From positions 1-45,456 of the forward strand of contig NZ_JACIZD010000019.1 in NCBI RefSeq assembly GCF_014359565.1: a stretch of DNA of 45,456 nucleotides. Reading direction: 5' to 3'. The notes below the pieces were generated by a model. It saw only the letters and a program-made list of their open reading frames with translations. It ran no database searches and was not told the origin of the DNA. The translations under genes were made by a program, and so were the position numbers. Position 1 is the first letter of the stretch. Each line of letters starts with the position of its first letter. Positions 30,887 through 38,172 of this stretch are shown piece by piece. This DNA comes from Immundisolibacter sp. (lineage in GTDB: Bacteria > Pseudomonadota > Gammaproteobacteria > Immundisolibacterales > Immundisolibacteraceae).

Positions 30887-32209
30887 ATGAAATCTGACAT
30901 CGCAATCATCGGCGCAGGCGCTCTGTTGGCAGGCAGCCTGGCGACCGGCACGGCGGCCGCGCACGCCATCGACGACGCACTGTTCCCGCTGACCGACTCC
31001 CTCATGCAGGGCAAGGTCAGCCTGGACGTGCGCTACCGCTTCGAACAGGTCGACCAGGACCGGCCAGCGAGCATCCGGGACGAGGCCAGCGCCCAAACCG
31101 TACGCACGCGCCTGGGCTGGCGCACCGGTTTGTTTCACGGTTTCTTTGCCTACGGCGAAGCCGAGAATGTGTCGGTGGTCGGCGAGGAGGACTACAACAA
31201 CACCTACAACGGCAAGACCAGATTCCCGGTCGTGGCCGACCCGGACGGCACCGAGGTCAACCAGGCGTACCTGGGTTACCTCGGCCTGAAGGGCAACACC
31301 TTCCGCTACGGTCGCCAGGCGTTCTTCTTCGACAACCACCGCTTCGTCGGTGACGTCGGCTGGCGCCAGAACCAGCAGACCTTCGACAGCTTCTTTTACG
31401 AGAACAAGATGCTGCCGGGCGTGACCGGCAGCTATGCCTACGTCTACAACGTGAACCGCGTGTTCGGTGAGGACACGCCCAACAAGGCGTTCGCCAACGC
31501 CGGCGATCTGCACCTGAAAGGCCACCTGATCAATCTGCAGTGGAAGCCAAACCCCGTCACTACGCTGACCGGCTACGCCTACCTGCTCGATTTCGACGAC
31601 TTCGCGGCGGAGTCCACCGCCACCTATGGCCTGCGTGCGATGGGCGAAATCCCGTTGCCGCAGCTGAAATTGCCGACCCTGCCGGGCGCCGCCGGTTCGG
31701 CCATCCTGTACGCCGCCGAGTACGCCCGCCAGAGCGACTACGCCGACAACCCGGGCAATTTCAATCTCGACTACGCGCTGGCCGAGGGCGGCGTGCGCCT
31801 GTTTGGCGTCAGCTTCAAGGCCGCCTACGAGCTGCTGCAAGGCGGCGCGATGAACGGCACCCGCGCCCTGCAGACGCCGCTCGCCACGCTGCATGCCTTC
31901 AACGGCTGGACGGATCAGTTCCTGCGCACGCCGGCGGCAGGGCTGAAGGACACCTATTTCACGGTCGGCGGACCGGTGCCGGGGCTGGCCATGGACTGGC
32001 TGCTGCGTTACGACAGCTACAAATCGGACGCCGGGAGCAACGACTACGGCGACGAGTGGGGCGTGCTGCTGAGCAAGACCTTCGCCGAGAAGTACACCGT
32101 CGGCCTCAAGTACGCCGACTACAGCACCGACGCGCCGGCCTTCGTCGCCGGCCGGCCGGACACCAGCGACGTCAGCAAGAGCTGGCTGTGGGTGCAGATC
32201 AAGATCTGA
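30887..32209 (+). CDS. Outer-membrane porin, alginate-export (AlgE-like) barrel family
   Basis: The product has 440 residues. A signal peptide is clear (hydrophobic IAIIGAGALLAGSLATGT, likely cleaved after AHA). The mature part alternates polar and hydrophobic residues in many strands and ends WLWVQIKI, a terminal beta-strand of an outer-membrane barrel. Features such as FRYGRQAFFFDNHRFVGDVG, followed by WRQNQQTFD, are typical of the alginate-export-type barrel family found in Gram-negative bacteria. Its position between nasA and nrtABD, its own sigma-54 promoter and its attenuated leader suggest a porin for nitrate or nitrite uptake; that role is inferred. The ATG at 30887 is preferred to a GTG inside the terminator uridine run. 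Confidence 0.85.
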   Translation: MKSDIAIIGAGALLAGSLATGTAAAHAIDDALFPLTDSLMQGKVSLDVRYRFEQVDQDRPASIRDEASAQTVRTRLGWRTGLFHGFFAYGEAENVSVVGEEDYNNTYNGKTRFPVVADPDGTEVNQAYLGYLGLKGNTFRYGRQAFFFDNHRFVGDVGWRQNQQTFDSFFYENKMLPGVTGSYAYVYNVNRVFGEDTPNKAFANAGDLHLKGHLINLQWKPNPVTTLTGYAYLLDFDDFAAESTATYGLRAMGEIPLPQLKLPTLPGAAGSAILYAAEYARQSDYADNPGNFNLDYALAEGGVRLFGVSFKAAYELLQGGAMNGTRALQTPLATLHAFNGWTDQFLRTPAAGLKDTYFTVGGPVPGLAMDWLLRYDSYKSDAGSNDYGDEWGVLLSKTFAEKYTVGLKYADYSTDAPAFVAGRPDTSDVSKSWLWVQIKI

Positions 32210-32235
32210 TCTCCCAGCACGGCGGGTAGACAGAC

Positions 32236-32276
32236 GGGCCGGGCGTCCCCGTCGGGGGCGTCCGGTCCTGTTTGTT
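32236..32276 (+). terminator. Intrinsic terminator after the porin gene
   Basis: A 15-pair stem (GGGCCGGGCGTCCCC with GGGGGCGTCCGGTCC, G-U pairs allowed) encloses a 3-base loop and is followed by TGTTTGTT. It starts 27 bases after the porin stop codon. Confidence 0.75.
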
Positions 32277-32304
32277 CCGGTGCACATGTTTCTTGGGATG
32301 AGGG

Positions 32305-32625
32305 GTGGGACGAATGATCACACTCAAGCCGTATTGGCTGTCCGGCCGTTGTTGCGGTTGCCCAAGCGGGACGACTGGCGCATTGCCGGCCCACCGGCCG
32401 GCCTGGCTCGATTCGGTGCTCGCGCGCGCCACGGCGGTGCAGACCGCCGACCGCTACGCCCACGGGGCGGATGTAGTGGCGGACCTTGAACATGGCCTGT
32501 CCGGCGGCGCCGGCACGGCGCCACAACGCCCGCAACCCCTGTATGCACGCAATCCGCTGCGTTTCTGGCAGGGCCTGTACGCGCTGCTGGCGATCGCGCT
32601 GCTGGTGCTTTTGGCGCGGGCTTGA
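32305..32625 (+). pseudogene. C-terminal remnant of a nitrate-locus serine/threonine kinase-phosphatase
   Basis: About 70 residues read like the end of the bifunctional Ser/Thr kinase/phosphatase encoded beside nasA/nirB in pseudomonads. AWLDSVLARATAVQTADRYA is kinase C-lobe-like, then comes HGADVVADLEHGL, then a proline-rich linker ARNPLRFWQGLYALLAIALL with a C-terminal membrane helix. The catalytic kinase and PP2C-type domains are absent. The first 30 residues (MITLKPYWLSGRCCGCPSG) do not fit, and a frame +1 away reads LPKRDDWRIAGPP just upstream, which suggests a frameshift. A short membrane peptide expressed on its own cannot be excluded. It sits exactly between the porin and nrtABD units. 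Confidence 0.6.
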
Positions 32626-32631
32626 TGCGGC

Positions 32632-32647
32632 TGGCACGCGTCGTGCT
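32632..32647 (+). promoter_or_regulatory. Sigma-54 promoter match for nrtABD
   Basis: TGGCACGCGTCGTGCT has a perfect -24 element (TGGCACG) and one mismatch in the -12 element. GG at 32633-32634 and GC at 32645-32646 are 10 bases apart. The predicted start is near 32658, 8 bases before the first leader hairpin. Confidence 0.65.
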
Positions 32648-32665
32648 TTAAGCAACAGCGTAAGC

Positions 32666-32735
32666 GTCGTGTGTGCGGCAGCGAAGCCGCCCGCACGACC
32701 CACATAACGGACCGACTCACGCCACCGACGGCGTG
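32666..32735 (+). promoter_or_regulatory. Tandem ANTAR-target hairpins in the nrtA leader
   Basis: Hairpin 1 (32666-32699) has an inner helix GCGGC/GCCGC closing the six-base loop AGCGAA, extended after a small internal loop by GUCGUGU/GCACGAC. Hairpin 2 (32718-32735) is CACGCC-ACCGAC-GGCGUG, extendable by CGAC/GUCG. Both loops are hexamers with A1 and G4, the hallmark of ANTAR-protein RNA targets. The intrinsic terminator at 32754-32793 follows 18 bases later. NasT, encoded 11 kb upstream, is the obvious ligand: on nitrate it should bind and allow read-through into nrtABD. Confidence 0.78.
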
Positions 32736-32753
32736 GCGGTCGCGGGCAACGGA

Positions 32754-32793
32754 GCCCGCCGTCACACACCCTTGTGACGGCGGGCTTTTTTTT
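32754..32793 (+). terminator. Intrinsic terminator (attenuator) in the nrtA leader
   Basis: A perfect 13-pair stem (GCCCGCCGTCACA with TGTGACGGCGGGC) around a six-base loop is followed by eight uridines. It lies 29 bases before the nrtA start, between the promoter and its gene, so it can only work as a leader attenuator. Confidence 0.9.
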
Positions 32794-32822
32794 GGCCTCA
32801 CGGCAGCGCAAGGAGCCTGTGC

Positions 32823-34127
32823 ATGAACGATTCGAAGATCCCCGGCAGCCCCGTCGCTACCCCGGACAAGCCGGCCGATCAGCCGGTCGATCCGGGCCGA
32901 CGCAGCCTGCTGCGCGGCGCCCTGGTCACCACCGGCGCGGCCGCGCTCCTGAACCTGGTGCCATCGGCCATTCGCAGCGCGGCCTGGGCGGCCGGTTCGG
33001 ACGCGCCGGAAAAGCCGGACCTCAAGATTGGTTTCATTCCGCTGACCGATTGCGCGCCGGTGGTGATGGCGGCCTTGAAGGGTTTCGACAAGAAATACGG
33101 CCTGAACATCACCCCGACCAAGGAAGCCTCCTGGGCCGCCGTGCGCGACAAGCTGATGTATGGCGAGATCGACGCCGCGCACGTGCTGTACGGCCTCATC
33201 TACGGCGTGCAGCTGGGCACCCGCGGCCCGCAAAAGGACATGGCCGTGCTGCTGACGCTCAACAACAACGGTCAGGCCATCACGCTCTCGAACGACCTCA
33301 AGAAGGCTGGCGTCACCGACGGCGCCGCGCTCAAAAAGCTGGTCGACGGCAAGGCCCGCGATTACGTCTTCGCGCAGACCTTCCCGACCGGCACACATGC
33401 CATGTGGCTGTACTACTGGCTGGCGGCCAACGGCATCGATCCGTTCCGGGACGTCAAGAACATCGTCGTGCCGCCGCCGCAGATGGTGGCCAACATGCGC
33501 GTCGGCAACATGGACGGCTTTTGCGTGGGCGAGCCCTGGAACGCCCGCGCCATCGCCGACGACATCGGCTTTACCGCCGTCACCAGCCAGGAAATTTGGC
33601 CCGATCATCCGGAAAAAGTGCTCGGCACGAGCGCCGAGTTCGTCGCCCAGTACCCCAACACGGCGCGCGCCATGACGGCCGCCATCCTGGACGCCGCCCG
33701 CTGGTGCGACGCGCAGGAGAACCGCGCCGAGATGGCCGAGGCCGTGGCCGCCAAGTCGTACGTGAACTGCCCGGTGGACATCATCAAGGGGCGCATTCTG
33801 GGCGAGTACGAGAACGGCCTCGGCAAGAAATGGACCGACGCCAAGCCCATGCGCTTTTTCCGCGACGGCGAGGTCACTTATCCCTGGCTGTCGGACGGCA
33901 TGTGGTTCCTGACCCAGCACAAACGCTGGGGCCTGATGGCCGGCGACCCGGATTACCTGGCAGTGGCCAGGAAAGTGAACCGCCTCGACGTGTACGCGCA
34001 GGCGGCAGCGGCGGTGGGCGTGGCAGTTCCCAAGGACACGCTGCGCAAGTCCACGCTCATCGACGGCACGGTGTGGGACGGCACCGACCCGGCCGCGTAT
34101 GCGACAAGTTTCAAGATCAGGAGTTGA
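32823..34127 (+). CDS. nrtA: Nitrate ABC transporter, substrate-binding protein
   Basis: The product has 434 residues. An N-terminal twin-arginine-like signal is visible (GRRSLLRGALVTTGAAALL, R26-R27). The mature protein has the NrtA/CmpA motifs GFIPLTDCAPVV, EASWAAVRDKLMYGEIDAAH, VVPPPQMVANMRVG and FCVGEPWNARA. It should capture nitrate in the periplasm for NrtB/NrtD. The ATG at 32823 has AAGGAG about 8 bases upstream. It is the first gene of nrtABD and a paralogue of NasS at 22475-23701. Confidence 0.95.
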   Translation: MNDSKIPGSPVATPDKPADQPVDPGRRSLLRGALVTTGAAALLNLVPSAIRSAAWAAGSDAPEKPDLKIGFIPLTDCAPVVMAALKGFDKKYGLNITPTKEASWAAVRDKLMYGEIDAAHVLYGLIYGVQLGTRGPQKDMAVLLTLNNNGQAITLSNDLKKAGVTDGAALKKLVDGKARDYVFAQTFPTGTHAMWLYYWLAANGIDPFRDVKNIVVPPPQMVANMRVGNMDGFCVGEPWNARAIADDIGFTAVTSQEIWPDHPEKVLGTSAEFVAQYPNTARAMTAAILDAARWCDAQENRAEMAEAVAAKSYVNCPVDIIKGRILGEYENGLGKKWTDAKPMRFFRDGEVTYPWLSDGMWFLTQHKRWGLMAGDPDYLAVARKVNRLDVYAQAAAAVGVAVPKDTLRKSTLIDGTVWDGTDPAAYATSFKIRS

Positions 34128-34130
34128 GCC

Positions 34131-35045
34131 ATGGCCGCGGTTATCCCGTTCGTGTCGGCAGCCCAGGGGCCCGTGCTTGCGCCGGCCACCACAGAACCCG
34201 CGCCCGAGGGCGCGGCAACGGTGCCCGATGATATGGCGCCGTCCCCGCGCGGGCCGGCATGGTTGCGCGCCACAGGACCGAACCCGCGTGTGCAGGCTTT
34301 TGCCAGGCAAGCAATTGCCGCGGCGGTTGGCCTGCTGGTCCTGGTGGCGCTGTGGTCACTGGTGGCGGCCAATACCCGCCTGCCGGGGCCGGCCGCCACC
34401 TGGGTGTCGGCGGTCGAGTTGTTCAGCGATCCGTTCTACAGAAACTCGCCCAACGACCAGGGCATCGGCTGGAACGTGCTGGCCTCGTTGCGGCGGGTGG
34501 CGCTGGGTTTTGGTGCGGCGGCGCTGGTCGGCATCCCGCTCGGCTTCGTGATTGGCCGCTTCCGCTTTCTGGGCGATGCCGCCGGGCCGGTCATCAGCCT
34601 GCTGCGGCCGGTATCGCCGCTGGCCTGGCTGCCGATCGGCCTGTTGCTGTTCCGGTCGGCCGAGCCCTCGGCGATCTTCGCCATCTTCATCTGCAGCATC
34701 TGGCCGATGATCATCAACACCGCGTCCGGTGTGCAGCAGGTGCCGCGCGAGTATCTGGACGTGGCGCGCGTGCTGCGGCTGTCGGAATGGACCGTGTTTC
34801 GACGCATCCTGCTGCCGTCCAGCCTGCCGCAGGTGTTGACGGGCGTGCGCCTGTCGGTGGGCATCGCCTGGCTGGTGATCGTCGCCGCCGAGATGCTGAC
34901 CGGCGGCGTGGGCATCGGCTTCTGGGTGTGGGACGAGTGGAACAACCTGAACGTCGAACACATCCTGATCGCGATTTTCGTCATCGGCGCGGTCGGTCTG
35001 CTGCTGGAGCAGGCCCTGCTGCTGCTGGCCCGTCGATTGCCGTGA
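34131..35045 (+). CDS. nrtB: Nitrate ABC transporter, permease
   Basis: The product has 304 residues: an N-terminal soluble segment of about 55 residues, then a helix near 60-80 (AIAAAVGLLVLVALWSLVAA) and five further membrane segments. The cytoplasmic EAA loop reads EYLDVARVLRLSEWTVFRRI, which contacts the ATPase. It starts 3 bases after nrtA, with CAGGAG upstream inside the nrtA end. The proline/alanine-rich N-terminal tail is longer than in many homologues. Confidence 0.94.
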   Translation: MAAVIPFVSAAQGPVLAPATTEPAPEGAATVPDDMAPSPRGPAWLRATGPNPRVQAFARQAIAAAVGLLVLVALWSLVAANTRLPGPAATWVSAVELFSDPFYRNSPNDQGIGWNVLASLRRVALGFGAAALVGIPLGFVIGRFRFLGDAAGPVISLLRPVSPLAWLPIGLLLFRSAEPSAIFAIFICSIWPMIINTASGVQQVPREYLDVARVLRLSEWTVFRRILLPSSLPQVLTGVRLSVGIAWLVIVAAEMLTGGVGIGFWVWDEWNNLNVEHILIAIFVIGAVGLLLEQALLLLARRLP

Positions 35046-35109
35046 TTTTTTGTTTTCAACGCCGGCAGTCGTTGAAAGCGGTTGCGAGTTTTCTTGCGGG
35101 AGCCAGACC

Positions 35110-35907
35110 ATGAACGAATCGAAATTCCTGACCGTCGAAAAGGTCGACGTAACTTTCCCGACGCCCAAAGGCCCGCTCACCGTGCTGGAAGGCGCCAGTT
35201 TCGACGTGGCGCGCGGCGAGGTGGTGGCCCTGATCGGCCATTCCGGCTGCGGCAAATCGACACTACTGAACGTCATCGCCGGCCTGCACACCGCCAGCCG
35301 TGGCGGCGTGATCCTGGAAGGCCACGAAGTCACCGAGCCCGGCCCGGATCGGGCCATGGTGTTCCAGACCCACGCCCTGCTGCCGTGGCTGTCGGCCTAC
35401 GACAACGTGCGCCTGGCCGTGGACCGCGTGTTCGGCAAAACCAAGACCAAGGCCGAGCGCCACGACTGGACCGTGCAGCACCTGGAACTGGTGCACATGG
35501 CGCACGCGGCCGATCGCAAGCCGGCCGAGATTTCCGGCGGCATGCGCCAGCGGGTAGGCATCGCCCGGGCGCTGGCCATGCAGCCCAAAGTGCTGCTGAT
35601 GGACGAACCGTTTGGCGCTCTGGACGCCCTCACCCGCGCCCAGTTGCAGGACGCGCTACTGGAACTGCACGCCAGCCTGGGCATGACCGTCATCCTGGTC
35701 ACCCACGACGTGGATGAGGCGGTGCTGCTGTCGGATAAGGTGGTGATGCTCACCAACGGCCCGCACGCCCATGTGGGTGAAGTCATGAGCGTGCCGCTGG
35801 CGCGCCCGCGCGAGCGCCTGGCACTGGCCGAGGACGCGGTCTTTACCCACTGCCGCGCCGCGCTGCTGCGCTTTTTGCACGCCGCGCATCCGGCGCGGGC
35901 GGCGTGA
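35110..35907 (+). CDS. nrtD: Nitrate ABC transporter, ATPase
   Basis: The product has 265 residues with Walker A (GHSGCGKSTLLNVIAG), the ABC signature (ISGGMRQRVGIARAL), Walker B (VLLMDEPFGALDAL) and the switch histidine (VTHDVDEA). It resembles NrtD rather than the NrtC fusion with a regulatory binding domain, because nothing follows the ATPase domain. The ATG at 35110 has GGGAG upstream; the upstream-open frame is not supported. Together with NrtA and NrtB it forms the inner-membrane nitrate importer. It converges on the E2 gene 36 bases away; a GGCTCGG/CGAGAGCC imperfect hairpin lies between them. Confidence 0.94.
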   Translation: MNESKFLTVEKVDVTFPTPKGPLTVLEGASFDVARGEVVALIGHSGCGKSTLLNVIAGLHTASRGGVILEGHEVTEPGPDRAMVFQTHALLPWLSAYDNVRLAVDRVFGKTKTKAERHDWTVQHLELVHMAHAADRKPAEISGGMRQRVGIARALAMQPKVLLMDEPFGALDALTRAQLQDALLELHASLGMTVILVTHDVDEAVLLSDKVVMLTNGPHAHVGEVMSVPLARPRERLALAEDAVFTHCRAALLRFLHAAHPARAA

Positions 35908-35943
35908 GGCTCGGCTGCCGCCTCGCCCGAGAGCCACGCGACT

Positions 35944-37164
35944 TCAAGCATCCGCCAGCAGCAGCAGCGGGTCTTGCACCGCCGCCAGGATCGGCTGCAT
36001 GAAGCGCAGCGCGGTCACGCCGTCGATCAGGCGGTGGTCGTAGGACAGCACCAGGTTCAGGCGGCGCTGGATTTCGATGCGGCTGTCGTCGACCACCACC
36101 GGCTCGCTGCGCACCCGGCCCATGCCCAGGATGGCCACCTGCGGCGGGTTGATGATGGGCGTGCCGAAGATGTCCTGCCCGCCGTGGCTGCCCCAGTTGC
36201 TCAAGGTAAAGGTCGCGCCGCGCATGTCGTCTGGGGCGAGCTTGCGCTCGCGGGCACGGGCCGCCAGATCATCGATGGCGGCCGACAGCTGCACCACGTT
36301 CAGGCGGTCTGCGTCGCGGATCACCGGCACCACTAGACCCGCGTCGGTATAGGCGGCAAAGCCGATGTGGTAGTAGTGCTTCTCGACCACTTCGAGCGTC
36401 TGGTCGTCGATGCTGGCGTTGAACTGCGGCATGGCCTTGAGCGCCGGGATCAGCGCCTTGATCAGCAGCGCGACGTAGGACACGCGCTGCCCGGTGTGGG
36501 CGGCCAGGCGCGCCCGGGCGGTCTCGAAGGCGGCGGCGTTCACGGCAAAGCCCGTCGTTGCCTGCGGCACGTGGGCGGCGCGGCTCATGCTGTCGTACAT
36601 GGCCTTGGCGACGCCGGACAGGCGCCAGCGCCGCTCGCCGCCGGCGGCTGGCGATGAGGCAATGGCAGGGGAGGGCGCCGATGTCGGTGTCGGCACGGGG
36701 CGCGCGACGCGCGCCAGAACGGCGTCGATGTCTTCCCGCAGCACGCGCCCCTTGGGGCCGCTGCCGGTGACCGCGGCCAGGTCCACGTCCTGCTGGTGTG
36801 CGTAACGGCGGGTGCTCGGCGCGGCGCGGACCGGGCCAGCGGGCTGCCGTGCAGGCAGGGCCGGCGGGCTTGCAGCCGCGACCGGCGCGGCGTGCTTCTC
36901 GCCCGAGAACTGCTGCGCGGGCGCCCGTTCGGCATCGAACACGGCCAGTATTTCGCCGACCTTTACGATCTGCCCGACCTGCGCGGCCAGTTGCTCGACC
37001 CGGCCGCTGCACGGTGCCGGGATTTCCACCGTCGCCTTGTCGGTCTCGATCTCGCACAGGGTCTGGTCTTCCTGCACCTCGTCGCCAGGCGCCACGTGCC
37101 AGGCCAGCAGTTCGGATTCGGTAATGCCCTCGCCGACGTCGGGCAGACGAAATTCAAAACGCAT
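35944..37164 (-). CDS. Dihydrolipoamide acyltransferase (E2) of a 2-oxoacid dehydrogenase complex
   Basis: The product has 406 residues: one lipoyl domain with the modified lysine K43 (EIETDKATVEI), a Pro/Ala linker, a peripheral-subunit-binding domain (TRRYAHQQDVDLAAVTGSG) and the acyltransferase core ending SYDHRLIDGVTALRF, with catalytic H377 and D381. The sequence style and the separate E1-alpha and E1-beta genes fit a branched-chain 2-oxoacid dehydrogenase (BkdB-like); pyruvate or acetoin specificity is not excluded. The start is the ATG at 37164, 12 bases after the E1-beta gene. It is last in the operon. No E3 (lipoamide dehydrogenase) gene is adjacent. Confidence 0.92.
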   Translation of the reverse strand: MRFEFRLPDVGEGITESELLAWHVAPGDEVQEDQTLCEIETDKATVEIPAPCSGRVEQLAAQVGQIVKVGEILAVFDAERAPAQQFSGEKHAAPVAAASPPALPARQPAGPVRAAPSTRRYAHQQDVDLAAVTGSGPKGRVLREDIDAVLARVARPVPTPTSAPSPAIASSPAAGGERRWRLSGVAKAMYDSMSRAAHVPQATTGFAVNAAAFETARARLAAHTGQRVSYVALLIKALIPALKAMPQFNASIDDQTLEVVEKHYYHIGFAAYTDAGLVVPVIRDADRLNVVQLSAAIDDLAARARERKLAPDDMRGATFTLSNWGSHGGQDIFGTPIINPPQVAILGMGRVRSEPVVVDDSRIEIQRRLNLVLSYDHRLIDGVTALRFMQPILAAVQDPLLLLADA

Positions 37165-37176
37165 ATAAGCGCCTCC

Positions 37177-38172
37177 TCAAAACCGGTACTGCAGAACGGA
37201 CTCGATGCCATAGCGCACGCGCCGCACGTCCGGCAGGTAGAAATCCTCGATCTGGTTCTCCGGGAACTGCACGTCAAAGGCCGTCACCCGCCGCACCGGC
37301 GCCTTCAGGCAGTCGAACACGTGCTCGTTGACCAGCGCCGACAGTTCCGCGCCCAGGCCCAGCGTGCGCCGCGCCTCGTGGACGATGACGCAGCGGCCGG
37401 TGCGGCGCACCGAATCCAGGATGGTGCGGGTGTCCAGCGGCGCCAGCACGCGCAGATCGATCAGCTCCGCGTCCACTTCCATCTCGTCGATGGCCTGGCG
37501 GGCGGTATGTACCATCGCGCCCCAGGCGAGCACGGTCACGTCCCGCCCCTCGCGCACCACGCGCGCCTGGTCGAGTGGCAGCACGTACGGCGCGTCCGGC
37601 ACCGGCTCACGAAATGCCCGGTACAGGCGGCTGTGTTCCAGGAACACGACCGGATCGTCGCAGCGGATGCTGGCCGACAGCAGGCCCTTGGCCTCGGCCG
37701 GCGTGCTCGGGCATACCACGCGCACGCCGGGCGTGTGGATCAGGTACGACTCGGTCGATTCGGAATGGAACTGCAGCGGCTTGATGCCGCCGCCAAACGG
37801 CGTGCGGATGGTCATCGGCACCGAGAACTGGCCGCCGGAGCGCTCGCGCACGTTCGACATCAGGCACACGAACTGCCCGAAGGCGTTGTACAGAAAGCCC
37901 AGGAACTGGATCTCGACCACCGGCCGTTCGCCGCGCATGGCCATGCCGACGGCGGCGCCGATGAGGCCGTTTTCCGACAGCGGCGTGTCGATGACGCGCT
38001 CGCCGCCGAAGGCGTCGTACAGGCCCTCGGTGGCGCGAAACACGCCGCCGATGGGGCCGATGTCGTAGCCCATGACGCGCACGCGCGGGTCGTGGGCCAG
38101 CTCGTCGCGCAGGGCCTGGTTGACGGCCTGCACCAGGTTCAGATCGGTGGTTCCGGTGGTCGGCGCGTTCAT
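37177..38172 (-). CDS. 2-oxoacid dehydrogenase E1 component, beta subunit
   Basis: The product has 331 residues with the transketolase-type pyrimidine-binding domain (VRVMGYDIGPIGGVFRATEG, DTPLSENGLIGAAVGMAMRG) and the C-terminal domain (AELIDLRVLAPLDTRTILDS, VHEARRTLGLGAELSALV). It forms the thiamine diphosphate-dependent E1 heterotetramer with the alpha subunit. The ATG at 38172-38170 overlaps the E1-alpha stop by 4 bases (ATGA), which fixes the start. Length is normal for BkdA2/PdhB-like proteins. Confidence 0.94.
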   Translation of the reverse strand: MNAPTTGTTDLNLVQAVNQALRDELAHDPRVRVMGYDIGPIGGVFRATEGLYDAFGGERVIDTPLSENGLIGAAVGMAMRGERPVVEIQFLGFLYNAFGQFVCLMSNVRERSGGQFSVPMTIRTPFGGGIKPLQFHSESTESYLIHTPGVRVVCPSTPAEAKGLLSASIRCDDPVVFLEHSRLYRAFREPVPDAPYVLPLDQARVVREGRDVTVLAWGAMVHTARQAIDEMEVDAELIDLRVLAPLDTRTILDSVRRTGRCVIVHEARRTLGLGAELSALVNEHVFDCLKAPVRRVTAFDVQFPENQIEDFYLPDVRRVRYGIESVLQYRF

